Positions 27,447 through 35,922 of a stretch of DNA of 64,000 nucleotides are shown in pieces. The notes beneath the pieces are model-generated. The model was given only the letters and a program-made list of their open reading frames with translations, did not search any database and was not told where the DNA came from. Within the stretch, counting starts at the first letter, position 1. Each line of letters opens with the position of its first letter. The translations under genes and the position numbers were made by a program. Source of the DNA: Gammaproteobacteria bacterium (lineage in GTDB: Bacteria; Pseudomonadota; Gammaproteobacteria; JADZEE01); assembly GCA_020850735.1 (NCBI GenBank), contig JADZEE010000001.1:62001-126000 (forward strand). Direction: 5' to 3'.

Positions 27447-29159
27447 TCAAGGGCCGCGATCCGCAGCGTCGTCACCGGGATCGATGCACACGATCGCCTG
27501 CAGCCCCTGTTCGACGGCAGCCGGCACCGGCACCGGGCTGCTGGGACCGCAGGCGCGGCCGTCGTCGGTGAAGAAGATGTCACGCAGGTAGGTGCCGCGG
27601 GTGGGCAGGGGATAGACGATGAAACGTTCCTCGCCGGGCAGGAAACGGAACATGCGGTCCGACATGTTCGCGGTCACCCAGATCTCCTGCGTCTGCGGCT
27701 GTACGGCGAGGGCGTACGGTGCCTCGACCTCGCCGGGCGCCAGCCGCGGCAGGAGGTAGGTCCGGTACGCCATGGTGCGGGGATCGAGGCGCACGATCGC
27801 GCCATCGCCGAAGGCCGGGATCCACAGCATGCCGTCGGCCGAGAACCGCAGCCGGCGTGGGCCGACCAGCGGCGGATCGAACTCCTGCACCGCCAGAGTC
27901 TCGGGATCGATGCGACCGATCCTGTGCGCGCCCAGCCGGCTGTACCAGATGCTGCCGTCGGTCGGGCTCACGTCGATGCCATACGGCGCCAGCGCGGGCA
28001 TGTCCGGGCGCCGGGACGTGCGCGGCAGATCGATCACCACCATCTCGCCGCTCGCCGGATCGAAGCGCCCGAGCTGGTTGGACATCAGGATCGTGAACCA
28101 CACGCGGCCGCGGCCGTCGAAGCGCAGGGTGTGCGGGTACATCGCACCGGCGCCGATGTCGTGGGCCGTGTAGCTGCGGGTGCGGGGGTCGAACACGCCG
28201 ATCTGATTGGCGAACGAATCGGTCGTGTACAGGCGGCCGTCCGGCCCCTCCTGCAGGCTGTGCGGCGCGCGCCGCGCGGCCGATCCACCGAGGGAGATGC
28301 CGAGCGCCGCCGCGACCCGGCCGCCGGGCGGCAGGCCCGCGGCCGGCAGATCGAAGATCTCGGTGCGGTTCGACTCCGGGTCGGTGATGTAGATCTGATC
28401 GGTACCCTGATCGACGGTGTAGAAGTGACGGTCGTTGCGCCGGACCGTGGCATCGTGCGCGACCAGCGCCCCGGGCAGCTTCCATTCCTGGATGCGCGCG
28501 CCGACCCGCCGGGCATCGTAGTCGTCGCCTTCCCGGATCGTGACGAGCGAGCCGTCGAACGCGCGCGACAGCAACCCGGCGTATTCGTCGATCAGCGATT
28601 CGTCCACCGGTTGGCGGACGTCGCGATAGCCCATCACCCAGTAGCCGAACATCCGCCGCACGATCGCCGCCCACTGCTCCTGGGTCCGCGGCGTGCGCGT
28701 GAAAGCGTTGCCGAGCTGATGGCAGCTCAGGCAGTCGTTCTGGAACATCTTCTGCGCCCCGGGATCCGCCAGCCGCACCCGGGTGAATTGCGCGGCCGCA
28801 GTCAGCTGCGCCGAGATCTCCGCCGCCGTCTCGAGCCGTTCGAGCCGCAGCTCGGCACGGGTCGCGCGCGCGGCGTTCAGCCGGACCTTCTGCGTCGCGT
28901 CGGCAAAGCCGGGCGCGCGCGCGCGCAGGCCGAGGGCGCCGTCCTGGCCGGAGTCGAGCCGGAAGCTGCCGTCCCGGCCGCTGTACACGGTTTCGCCGTA
29001 CAGGCCGTCGGCGCCGGACAGCGTCACCAGCGCCCCGGACACCGGCGCACCGTGAGCGTCGCTCACCACGCCTTCCAGTACCGCCGCCGACGCCGGGCCG
29101 GCCCCTGCGGCGACCAGCAGCATGCCCACCAGCGCCCCTGCCAAGTGCATCATCACCAC
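27447..29159 (-). CDS. Secreted heme-c / Vgb-like beta-propeller fusion protein
   Basis: A 570-residue exported protein. A signal peptide (LAGALVGMLLVAAGAGPASAA) is followed by a carboxypeptidase-regulatory-like beta domain (VLEGVVSDAHGAPVSGALVT). Then comes a helical region with one heme-c site, C143-L-S-C-H147, and a candidate Met ligand near 169-175 (MFGYWVMG). A long propeller with virginiamycin-B-lyase-like repeats completes it (HSLQEGPDGRLYTTDSFANQ, PYGIDVSPTDGSIWYSRLGA, PYALAVQPQTQEIWVTANMS). The mixture suggests a periplasmic electron-transfer or quinoprotein-like oxidase rather than antibiotic lysis. It is convergent with the molybdenum cluster. ATG 29159 or 29150 could be the start. 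Confidence 0.78.
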   Translation of the reverse strand: MVMMHLAGALVGMLLVAAGAGPASAAVLEGVVSDAHGAPVSGALVTLSGADGLYGETVYSGRDGSFRLDSGQDGALGLRARAPGFADATQKVRLNAARATRAELRLERLETAAEISAQLTAAAQFTRVRLADPGAQKMFQNDCLSCHQLGNAFTRTPRTQEQWAAIVRRMFGYWVMGYRDVRQPVDESLIDEYAGLLSRAFDGSLVTIREGDDYDARRVGARIQEWKLPGALVAHDATVRRNDRHFYTVDQGTDQIYITDPESNRTEIFDLPAAGLPPGGRVAAALGISLGGSAARRAPHSLQEGPDGRLYTTDSFANQIGVFDPRTRSYTAHDIGAGAMYPHTLRFDGRGRVWFTILMSNQLGRFDPASGEMVVIDLPRTSRRPDMPALAPYGIDVSPTDGSIWYSRLGAHRIGRIDPETLAVQEFDPPLVGPRRLRFSADGMLWIPAFGDGAIVRLDPRTMAYRTYLLPRLAPGEVEAPYALAVQPQTQEIWVTANMSDRMFRFLPGEERFIVYPLPTRGTYLRDIFFTDDGRACGPSSPVPVPAAVEQGLQAIVCIDPGDDAADRGP

Positions 29160-29168
29160 CCTCCGTCA

Positions 29169-29186
29169 AAACCGGGGTCAGAGTCG
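29169..29186 (+). repeat. Dispersed 18-base repeat, copy 1
   Basis: AAACCGGGGTCAGAGTCG. The same 18-mer occurs at 56507-56524, in inverse at 56562-56579, and with one mismatch in inverse at 56939-56956. Sequences of this kind are common beside REP-associated tyrosine transposases in gammaproteobacteria (recalled, not checked). This copy lies just upstream of the heme-propeller gene. Confidence 0.7.
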
Positions 29187-29313
29187 AATGGCAACCGGTC
29201 GCGCTCCCGGGCTGCCCCGGATCGACGGTCGCAGCGGGCAGGGGCCGATGGAACCTGCCCCGCCCGCGGCTGTGAACGTCGATGCATGCGGGTCGCGGTT
29301 CGGGCCCGGACCA

Positions 29314-29955
29314 CTACCGGGCTGCGTCGTCGTCACCGATCAGCGCGGCGACTGCGTTGGCACGCGCCGTGGCCTCGGCACGCAGACCGGCGGCGACGCC
29401 GACGCGATCGGCACGAGGGCGGTTCTGGCTCATTTTCCACTTGCCGCTGAGCGCGGTGATCGCGATCTCGATGCCGACGATCGCCGCGAGCATGCGCTCG
29501 ACGAACTCCGCCGGCGCGTCCGTCACCTGCCATGGTTGCGCGCGGCCGGATTCGTGCCGATCGGTCAGGCGCGTGACGCAATGGCGCAGCCAGCCCGCGT
29601 CCTCGATCAGGCGCAGGACACCGCGCGCATGCACCACGGCATAGTTCCACGTTGGCACGACGCGGCCCGTCTCCCTCTTGCTCGGGTACCAGCCCGGCGA
29701 GACATAGTGCTCCGGGCCCTGAAAGATCACCAGCACCTCGCCCGAGACCGCGCCCGGTCGGCCGATTGGATTGGCACGCGCGACGTGCCCGTACAGCGTC
29801 CCGAACGGTACCGGATCCGGATCGACCAGAAACGGCACGTGATTGGCCTCGAGCCCGTTTGGCCCCGAGCTCACGAGCGCCCCGAGCGGCTGCGCGTCGA
29901 TCAGCGCGCGCAGGACGGGCAGGCGCGATTCCTCGAAGTCGGTCGGGATGTGCAT
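29314..29955 (-). CDS. FMN-binding negative regulator, PaiB-like
   Basis: A 213-residue flavin-reductase-like split-barrel protein of the PaiB family. It begins MHIPTDFEE and contains PLGALVSSGPNGLEANHVPF, LYGHVARANP, VIFQGPEHYVSPGWYPSKRE, VPTWNYAVVHARG and the C-terminal GIEIAITALSGKWKMSQNR. These are the conserved blocks of the family, which in Bacillus represses sporulation and protease genes and elsewhere is poorly understood. ATG 29955 is the family start; it is monocistronic. Confidence 0.92.
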   Translation of the reverse strand: MHIPTDFEESRLPVLRALIDAQPLGALVSSGPNGLEANHVPFLVDPDPVPFGTLYGHVARANPIGRPGAVSGEVLVIFQGPEHYVSPGWYPSKRETGRVVPTWNYAVVHARGVLRLIEDAGWLRHCVTRLTDRHESGRAQPWQVTDAPAEFVERMLAAIVGIEIAITALSGKWKMSQNRPRADRVGVAAGLRAEATARANAVAALIGDDDAAR

Positions 29956-30185
29956 GATTGGTGTGGTCGCAATCTCATGGCACCATTGATCGAGTGCATC
30001 GATGATGCGCCCTGCGCCGGCGCCGTGCCATTCACGAGCCACTGCCCGGGACGCGACTGCTTCCCGATCGCGGGCTTCGGCCGGCTTCAGCGCCCTGCGC
30101 GATCAGGGCAGCGCCTGAAAATCCGTTCAGGCCGCGATCGCCGGGCGCAACGACACCGCAGCGCCGGTTTTGAGTCTTCGCTGCC

Positions 30186-30605
30186 TCAGCCCCACCCGAG
30201 CTCTTTCAGCGCCCAGTGCGAGTTCCAGATCTTGCACATTTTCTCGACCTTGCCGCCGGCGTCCATCGTCAGCACGTAGACGTAATGCGAGCGGGTCTGA
30301 TTGTGCGTGGGCGGTACCGGGCCGCCGTCGCCGTCGTGCCGGCCGATGAAGGTGGCGAAGAACAATGCCGTGCGTTCGGCTTCGTCCCAGGCAGCGCTGT
30401 GCAGCTCGTAGCGGCAACCCGCGAGTGGTCCCTTGCCGACTCCCTCCATCCACTGCGTGTAAGCCTCGACTGTCGTCACGCCGGCCAGCGGATCGCACTG
30501 GGCGGTGAACGCGGCGCCGGGCGCGACGTACTCCTTGCAACCCGCCCAGCCCTCGAGAGACTCGCAGGCGTGGAAGAATTTCGTGGCGTTCTCGAATGCG
30601 GACAT
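30186..30605 (-). CDS. SnoaL/NTF2-like protein
   Basis: A 139-residue protein with an NTF2-like fold: a helical start (FENATKFFHACESLEGWAGC), a beta-rich middle (YELHSAAWDEAERTALFFAT, SHYVYVLTMDAGGKVEKMC) and a Trp-rich end (KIWNSHWALKELGWG). Such proteins serve as small polyketide cyclases, isomerases or binding proteins; no catalytic Asp/His pair can be assigned with confidence. A good AAGGAGAG ribosome site fixes ATG 30605. The region between it and the oxygenase gene (30606-30887) must hold divergent promoters, but no clear box is seen. Confidence 0.8.
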   Translation of the reverse strand: MSAFENATKFFHACESLEGWAGCKEYVAPGAAFTAQCDPLAGVTTVEAYTQWMEGVGKGPLAGCRYELHSAAWDEAERTALFFATFIGRHDGDGGPVPPTHNQTRSHYVYVLTMDAGGKVEKMCKIWNSHWALKELGWG

Positions 30606-30887
30606 ACGCGTGCTCTCCTTCGGTGGGCTGCGGCCGTTTCGCGGACCGTCGCCGCCGAGTGTCCGGAACGAGCGCCCGGTCGTCAACTGCGCCCTGGTCC
30701 CCGCGCGCGCTCCGACCCCACGCCCGCCTGTCCCGGCCGGTGCGGGCGTTCGATTCGCGGTCGACGCTCGGTCCCCACGCTGCGCGTGTGCGTCACTCGA
30801 GTGCCCCCTGCTGACGCCCCGACGCTGCGCTGCTAGCATGGCCGCACGGGCGAGCCCCGTCCGCCGCACGAACCCTTACCGCCACCC

Positions 30888-31808
30888 GTGCCGATGCTCC
30901 TGCGCCACACGCCGGCCGTGCTGATCGCCAAGTTGCGCAAGCTCTTCGAGCCGGCGCTCGATCCGGCACGCGTGCAGCGCACCTTCGCACAGTACGATCA
31001 GCAGCGCGGCTACGCGGCTCATCACGTGTACTGCCGCTCACGCTGCACGCGGCCGGCGCCCGAGCCCGCCGCCTGCGCGCTGCTCGACCAGGGTTTTCAG
31101 ACCATCGAGGTGATGTCGCCCGACGCCGCCGGGACTCTGCTCGCGCGCGTGCGCGCCGGGAGCGCCATCGCCAAGCTCAAGTACGACTCCGACCGGCTCG
31201 AGGGTTATCGGATCGACGATCCGCAACTTCGCGAAGCAGTGCTGTCGGCCGCGTTGTGCGCTCCGGTCGATGCCCTCGCCACGCGCTTTTTCCGCAGCGA
31301 ATACTTCGTACACTGGTTTACCCTGTCGCGCACGGACCCGGCCGCGGCACGGGCGCCGGTGTCGTTCCGCTGGCACTGCGACAAGGGTCCGCGTGAACAC
31401 CTGAAGCTGCTTCTTTACCTCAACGACCCGACCGAGCATGGTGGTGGCACCGCGTTCATGAACCTCGCCGATACCGCGGCCGTCGCCAGGAGCGGCTACC
31501 TGTTCGCCCGCGGGCACGACCGCACGACGGATCCCGGCGAGCTTTCGCGCCTGGCGGGGCACGCGCTCAGCGCCCGCGAATGCCGGCCGCGCGCCGGCGC
31601 AGCCGTACTGTTCCAGCCTGCGCGCGTCCTGCACTCGGGCATCACCCCGACTCGCGGTCCGCGCTACGTTCTGACCGTGTGTCTGCTGCCGAGCCCCGTC
31701 CCCTGGCGCGACGCTCTGCGCCGGGGGATGCTCTCGGATCTCGCGATCGATCCGCTCTGGCATGCCGACGCCAGCGCGCTGCGCGAACGGTTCGCGGCGC
31801 CGGGATGA
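30888..31808 (+). CDS. 2-oxoglutarate/Fe(II) oxygenase-like protein
   Basis: The 306-residue protein has a double-stranded beta-helix iron site: H163-x-D165 in WHCDKG, distal H249 in ARVLHSG, and R259 in GPRYVLTVCLL as the likely 2-oxoglutarate anchor. Between them lie HLKLLLYLNDPTEHGGGTAF and GAAVLFQPA, typical of prolyl-hydroxylase/phytanoyl-type dioxygenases. It would hydroxylate an unknown substrate using oxygen and 2-oxoglutarate. The N-terminal 130 residues are not recognised. GTG 30888 is called; ATG 30894 is as likely. It precedes the FAD oxidoreductase gene by 64 bases. Confidence 0.75.
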   Translation: MPMLLRHTPAVLIAKLRKLFEPALDPARVQRTFAQYDQQRGYAAHHVYCRSRCTRPAPEPAACALLDQGFQTIEVMSPDAAGTLLARVRAGSAIAKLKYDSDRLEGYRIDDPQLREAVLSAALCAPVDALATRFFRSEYFVHWFTLSRTDPAAARAPVSFRWHCDKGPREHLKLLLYLNDPTEHGGGTAFMNLADTAAVARSGYLFARGHDRTTDPGELSRLAGHALSARECRPRAGAAVLFQPARVLHSGITPTRGPRYVLTVCLLPSPVPWRDALRRGMLSDLAIDPLWHADASALRERFAAPG

Positions 31809-31872
31809 GTTGCCGTTGACGGGGTCATGTACAGTGCCGCCGGACATATCGTGACAGGAAGGATGAGACCGA

Positions 31873-33450
31873 ATGGATAAGCAGTACGACGTCGTCGTCA
31901 TCGGCGCGGGTCACAACGCGCTCATCACCGCCTGCTATCTGGCCCGTGCCGGTCTGAGCGTGCTCGCGCTCGAGCGCAATCCCTGGCTGGGCGGGGGCGT
32001 GACCACGCGCGAGATCGTCGCGCCGGGTTTCCGGCACGACGTGCACGCTTCGGCGCACGTCTACATCCAGGCCAATCCGCTCCTGCTGCAGGACGAGCTG
32101 GGGCTGCTGGCTCGCTACGGCCTGAAATACATCTACCCGGACGCCATCTTCTCGACCATTTTCGATGACCACAGCGCCATCGTCACCTACGCCGATCTGG
32201 ATCGCACCTGCGAGTCGATCGCCGCCATCTCCCCGCGCGACGCCGACGCCTACCGGCGCTTCGTGGCCCTGAGCAAGCGCTTGCTGCCGATGCTGACCGC
32301 GGCGCTGTACGTGCCGCCCGTGCCGCAGGGACCGTTCTGGGCGCTGCTCGATCAGAGCGCCGAGGGTCGCGATCTGATGCACGCCATGCAAAAGAGCGTA
32401 TTGGACCTGGTGCGCAGCTGGTTCGACCACGAAAAGGTGATCGTGCACCTGCTCAAGTTCACTTCCGAAGCGCTGGTCGGGCCCGAGGAGAAGGGTACGG
32501 GGATCACGCTCTACACCATGCCCGGTTTCGTGCACACTTATCCTTCCGGCATGCCCGAAGGCGGCAGCGGGGCGCTGGTCGATGCGCTGGTGCGCTGTCT
32601 CGAAGACCACGGCGGCGAGGTCCGCGCGAACACCGAGGTCGACAAGGTGCTCGTCGAGAACGGGCGCGCCGTCGGCGTGCGGACCGCCGGCGGCGAGACC
32701 TTCCGCGTGCGCACGGCCGTGGTCGGATCGCTGCACCCGTGGCTGCTCGATCGCTACGTCGACGGTTTGGATCCCGCAGTTGCCGCCAATGCCCGCGCAG
32801 TGCAGGTTTCGAGTTACGCCCCGGCGGCGGTGCATTTCGCCCTGCACGCTACGCCAGAGTATCGCGCCGGCGAGGAGGCGGGCCGGGCCTTTCTCACCGG
32901 CATGGCGCCGAGCCGGCTGGAGCCGTTCCGGCGCGTGTTCGACAGCTTCCGCTACGGGCAGTTGCCGCGTCACGCGATGATGACCGCGCTGGTCAACTCC
33001 CGCCACGATCCGGGTCGCGCGCCGCCCGGCAAGGCGACCCTGTGCCTGTGGGGTTTCATGCCCTTCGCGCTCGCGGACGGCGGCGCCGAAGCCTGGGACG
33101 CGCGCAAGGAAGAGCTCGGCGACTGGCTGCTCGGCCACTACCGGCATTTCGTCACCAATGTCGACGATGCCTGCATCATCGGCCGGCGTTGTGATACGCC
33201 GCTGGACGTGCAGCGCAGCTCACCGAGCTTCCAACGCGGCGACGTGCACGGCATCGGGCCGTACCTGTACCAGTTCGGCGGCCATCGGCCCACGCCCGAG
33301 CTCGCCCAGTACGCCGTGCCGGGCGTCGAGGGTCTGTACCTGAGCGGCTGCTGCATGCACCCGGGCGGCGGTGTGTTCGGCGGTGGGCGGGCGACCGCCA
33401 TCAGGATGCTCGACGATCTGGGCATGGACTTCGAGAAGGTGATCGCCTGA
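31873..33450 (+). CDS. Phytoene dehydrogenase-like FAD oxidoreductase
   Basis: A 525-residue flavoprotein of the CrtI/carotenoid-desaturase-like family. The dinucleotide fold is DVVVIGAGHNALITACYLAR with the acidic LALERNPWLGGG. The C-terminal FAD signature is LYLSGCCMHPGGGVFGGGRA, and the middle has PSGMPEGGSGALVDAL. It is likely to desaturate or isomerise a lipid, terpenoid or steroid. No carotenoid genes are near, so the CrtI label is only a family name. A ribosome site (AGGAAGGATGAG) precedes ATG 31873. Confidence 0.88.
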   Translation: MDKQYDVVVIGAGHNALITACYLARAGLSVLALERNPWLGGGVTTREIVAPGFRHDVHASAHVYIQANPLLLQDELGLLARYGLKYIYPDAIFSTIFDDHSAIVTYADLDRTCESIAAISPRDADAYRRFVALSKRLLPMLTAALYVPPVPQGPFWALLDQSAEGRDLMHAMQKSVLDLVRSWFDHEKVIVHLLKFTSEALVGPEEKGTGITLYTMPGFVHTYPSGMPEGGSGALVDALVRCLEDHGGEVRANTEVDKVLVENGRAVGVRTAGGETFRVRTAVVGSLHPWLLDRYVDGLDPAVAANARAVQVSSYAPAAVHFALHATPEYRAGEEAGRAFLTGMAPSRLEPFRRVFDSFRYGQLPRHAMMTALVNSRHDPGRAPPGKATLCLWGFMPFALADGGAEAWDARKEELGDWLLGHYRHFVTNVDDACIIGRRCDTPLDVQRSSPSFQRGDVHGIGPYLYQFGGHRPTPELAQYAVPGVEGLYLSGCCMHPGGGVFGGGRATAIRMLDDLGMDFEKVIA

Positions 33451-33583
33451 ACCATCGCGGGTGGACGGTCCACCCGGTCGGGTGCTTGTCCGCGTGCTAC
33501 GCCGGGCCCCAGTGTCGATCATGGGTCGGCTATGCGCGCCTGCGGGCGCCGCACGGCGTCGAGGAAGCGATGAGGAGAACGGC

Positions 33584-33847
33584 ATGAAACTGCATTCCCC
33601 GGACAACAGCGTACTGCTCGACGTGACCAGCTTCGAGCGGCGCGGCAACGAGCTGTGGATCAGCGGCAAGATCATGGGCGCGATGCCGATGCGCGCGGTC
33701 CTGCGCCCGGACGAAGCGCGCGCGGCCCTGCGCGCTCTCGGGCTGCGCACACTGTTGTTCCTGCTGAGCCTGCCGTTTCGCCGCGTCGTGGTCCCGGCCC
33801 GGCCGTCGCCACCGCGCGGCCGCGTTCCGGGAGGACCGTCGCCGTGA
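33584..33847 (+). CDS. Small conserved-looking protein of unknown function
   Basis: An 87-residue protein that I cannot assign. A strong GAGGAGAA ribosome site lies 5-10 bases before ATG 33584. The body (MKLHSPDNSVLLDVTSFERR, NELWISGKIMGAMPMRAVLR) looks like a small beta domain, followed by a hydrophobic helix (TLLFLLSLPFRRVVV) and a Pro/Arg-rich tail. Its stop overlaps the GTG start of the NmrA-like gene (GTGA), so the two are translated together, which supports it being real. Confidence 0.65.
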   Translation: MKLHSPDNSVLLDVTSFERRGNELWISGKIMGAMPMRAVLRPDEARAALRALGLRTLLFLLSLPFRRVVVPARPSPPRGRVPGGPSP

Positions 33848-34743
33848 CCACCGTGCTGTCGTTCGGCGCGACGGGAAACTTCGGTCGCGACGTACCGCGT
33901 CATCTGCGGGCGGTGGGCGCCGATCTGCGGCTGCGGCTGGCGAGCAGCAGTTCCGAGGGCGTCGCGCAGCTGCGTGCGCACCACCCCGACGCCGAGGTCG
34001 TGCACGCCGATCTGCTGGATCCGTCCTCGCTGCGGCGAGCCGTGGCCGGTGTGCACAAGGTCTTCGTCGTCACGCCCGACTTCATGGACGAGGAAACCGC
34101 GATGGGCAACCTGGTCGCGGCGGCGCGCGACGCGGGCACGGTGCGCCATCTGCTGCGACTGCTGTTCGTGCTGCCCGGCGTGGCGTACGCGGACATCCCG
34201 CCGGATCTGCGTGCGATGCACATGCCACAGGCCCAGCATATGGACGCCCGAGCGGTGCTCGACGCGAGCGGCCTGCCCGTCACCTATCTGAACGTGCTGT
34301 CGTGGTCGATGCGCAACTTCATCTGGATGACCGGTGCCATGATCCGGGACACGCACCGGATCGCCATTCCGGGGGAGCGCTCGGTACCGTACATCGATCC
34401 GCAGGACGTCGCCGAGGTCGCCGCCAGGATCCTCGCGACCGATGCACCGGCGCAAGTCGGTGAGTGCCTGGATCTGACCGGTGCCGAGCGCCTGAGCTTC
34501 AGCGAAGTCGCCAGGGTATTCTCCGAGGTGCTCGGCTTCGCGGTGGAGTATGCCGACGATCCCGAGCCACTGCGCCGGCGCTTCGGTCCCCGGGCTCGCG
34601 TGCTGCTCGATTTCCTGCGCTGGGAGCACCCCTACGCGGACCGGTTTCCGCTCACGGATGCGGTCGAGCGGCTGCTCGGCAGGCCGCCCCGGACCCTGCG
34701 CCAGTGGCTCGTGGACAATGCCGACGCGTTCCGGGCCGGCTAG
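33844..34743 (+). CDS. NmrA-like NAD(P)-binding protein
   Basis: A 299-residue atypical short-chain dehydrogenase of the NmrA/HSCARG group. The start VTTVLSFGATGNFGRDVPRH carries the Gly-rich nucleotide loop (GATGNFG), followed by VVHADLLDPSSLRRAVAGVH and KVFVVTP. Later YIDPQDVAEVAARIL and YLDLTG-like (CLDLTGAERLS) match the family. It lacks a classical YxxxK site and may be a redox sensor or reductase. GTG 33844 overlaps the preceding small gene by 4 bases. Confidence 0.85.
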   Translation: MTTVLSFGATGNFGRDVPRHLRAVGADLRLRLASSSSEGVAQLRAHHPDAEVVHADLLDPSSLRRAVAGVHKVFVVTPDFMDEETAMGNLVAAARDAGTVRHLLRLLFVLPGVAYADIPPDLRAMHMPQAQHMDARAVLDASGLPVTYLNVLSWSMRNFIWMTGAMIRDTHRIAIPGERSVPYIDPQDVAEVAARILATDAPAQVGECLDLTGAERLSFSEVARVFSEVLGFAVEYADDPEPLRRRFGPRARVLLDFLRWEHPYADRFPLTDAVERLLGRPPRTLRQWLVDNADAFRAG

Positions 34744-34860
34744 CGCGCCGCCGTCGGCGAGAACCTCGTCAGCCGACCGATCGGCCCTGCTGCATGGCGA
34801 CTGCCGGCGCAGCCGGACGCGATGTCCGCGCACGACCGCTCGCCGGGGTGCTCGCGCCGC

Positions 34861-35922
34861 TCACCCGGCATCCCGGAGGATCACCTCGCCATCGGCCAGC
34901 CCGCTGCGCACCTCCACCAGGCCTTCGTGTCGCAGGCTCCCCGTGCGGATCTGCCGGCGCACGATGCCGTGTTCGGTGACGACGCTGACGATCTCGAGCT
35001 GGCCGACGCGGCGGATCGCTGCGGGTGGCACGTATGCGGTCCTGACCGTGCCGCGCGGGATGTACAGGCGCCCGAACATACCGGGGTAGATCCCGGCAGC
35101 CGTGGGGAGTACGGCCTTGACCAGCACCGAGCGTGAGCCGGGATCGGCGGAGGGGACGATTTCCTCGACGCGGGCCTCGAGCTCGCGATCGACGGCGTCG
35201 ATGCGGGTGGTGAGCCGCTCGCCGACGCTGACGGCGGCGGCGAGCGACTCGGGGAGATTGGCCTCGACCCGCAACAGACCCGGATCGTAGAGGCGGATGA
35301 GCGGCCGGGCAGGCACGGCGGTGTCGCCGGGATCGGCGTAGCGATCGATGATCCGGCCGGCGAATGGCGCGCGGATGGTGCCGTAGGAAAGTCCCGTGCG
35401 TGCCTCGGTCGCGGCCTGGCGGGCGCGCGCGAGATCGGCCTCGGCGGCGCGCAGTGCCGCCAGCGCGCGGTCGTAGTCGGCGCGCGAGACGAGATTCCTG
35501 CCGACCAGTTCCTGCATGCGTTCGTAGCCGGGGCGGGCCTCGGCGAGGCGGGCCTCGGCAGCGCGCGCGGCCTGCTCCTGCTGGGCGACGCGGGATTCGA
35601 GATCGCGGCTGTCCAGCTCGATGAGAACGTCGTCCGCCTGCACCTCGTCGCCGGCGCGCACGTTGACCTTCGCGATGGCCGCGGTGATGCGCGAGGAGAT
35701 CACGGTCTCGTCCTTGGCGCGCACCGTGGCGGACGCCTGCTCGATCACCGGCTCCTCGATGGCCCGCACGGTGAAGATTTGGTCGGCACCGGGCACCTTC
35801 GCGGCGATCGCAATGGCAGTGGTATCGATCTTGTCATGGAAGGCACCGGCGAAGTAGGCCATCACGCCGCCGAGGAGCAGCAGCGCGGCGGCGACGCCGG
35901 CGAAGCGCAGGGTCGCGTTCAT
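34861..35922 (-). CDS. RND efflux periplasmic adaptor (membrane fusion protein)
   Basis: A 353-residue adaptor with an N-terminal anchor (LRFAGVAAALLLLGGVMAYFAG), lipoyl-like halves (AKVNVRAGDEVQADDVLIEL, SYGTIRAPFAGRIIDRYADP) around a coiled-coil hairpin (about 105-180, Ala/Glu/Arg-rich) and beta-barrel domains. It would link the inner-membrane pump to an outer-membrane channel, which is not in this window. Its ATG overlaps the position of the pump's stop: pump stop 35919-35921 and adaptor start 35922 share ATGA. The adaptor is downstream of the pump, the reverse of the usual order. Confidence 0.9.
   Translation of the reverse strand: MNATLRFAGVAAALLLLGGVMAYFAGAFHDKIDTTAIAIAAKVPGADQIFTVRAIEEPVIEQASATVRAKDETVISSRITAAIAKVNVRAGDEVQADDVLIELDSRDLESRVAQQEQAARAAEARLAEARPGYERMQELVGRNLVSRADYDRALAALRAAEADLARARQAATEARTGLSYGTIRAPFAGRIIDRYADPGDTAVPARPLIRLYDPGLLRVEANLPESLAAAVSVGERLTTRIDAVDRELEARVEEIVPSADPGSRSVLVKAVLPTAAGIYPGMFGRLYIPRGTVRTAYVPPAAIRRVGQLEIVSVVTEHGIVRRQIRTGSLRHEGLVEVRSGLADGEVILRDAG

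Noticed and set aside
31873-33450. Carotenoid biosynthesis from the CrtI-like gene
   Set aside because: No crtB, crtE or other carotenoid genes nearby; family resemblance alone does not support that pathway.
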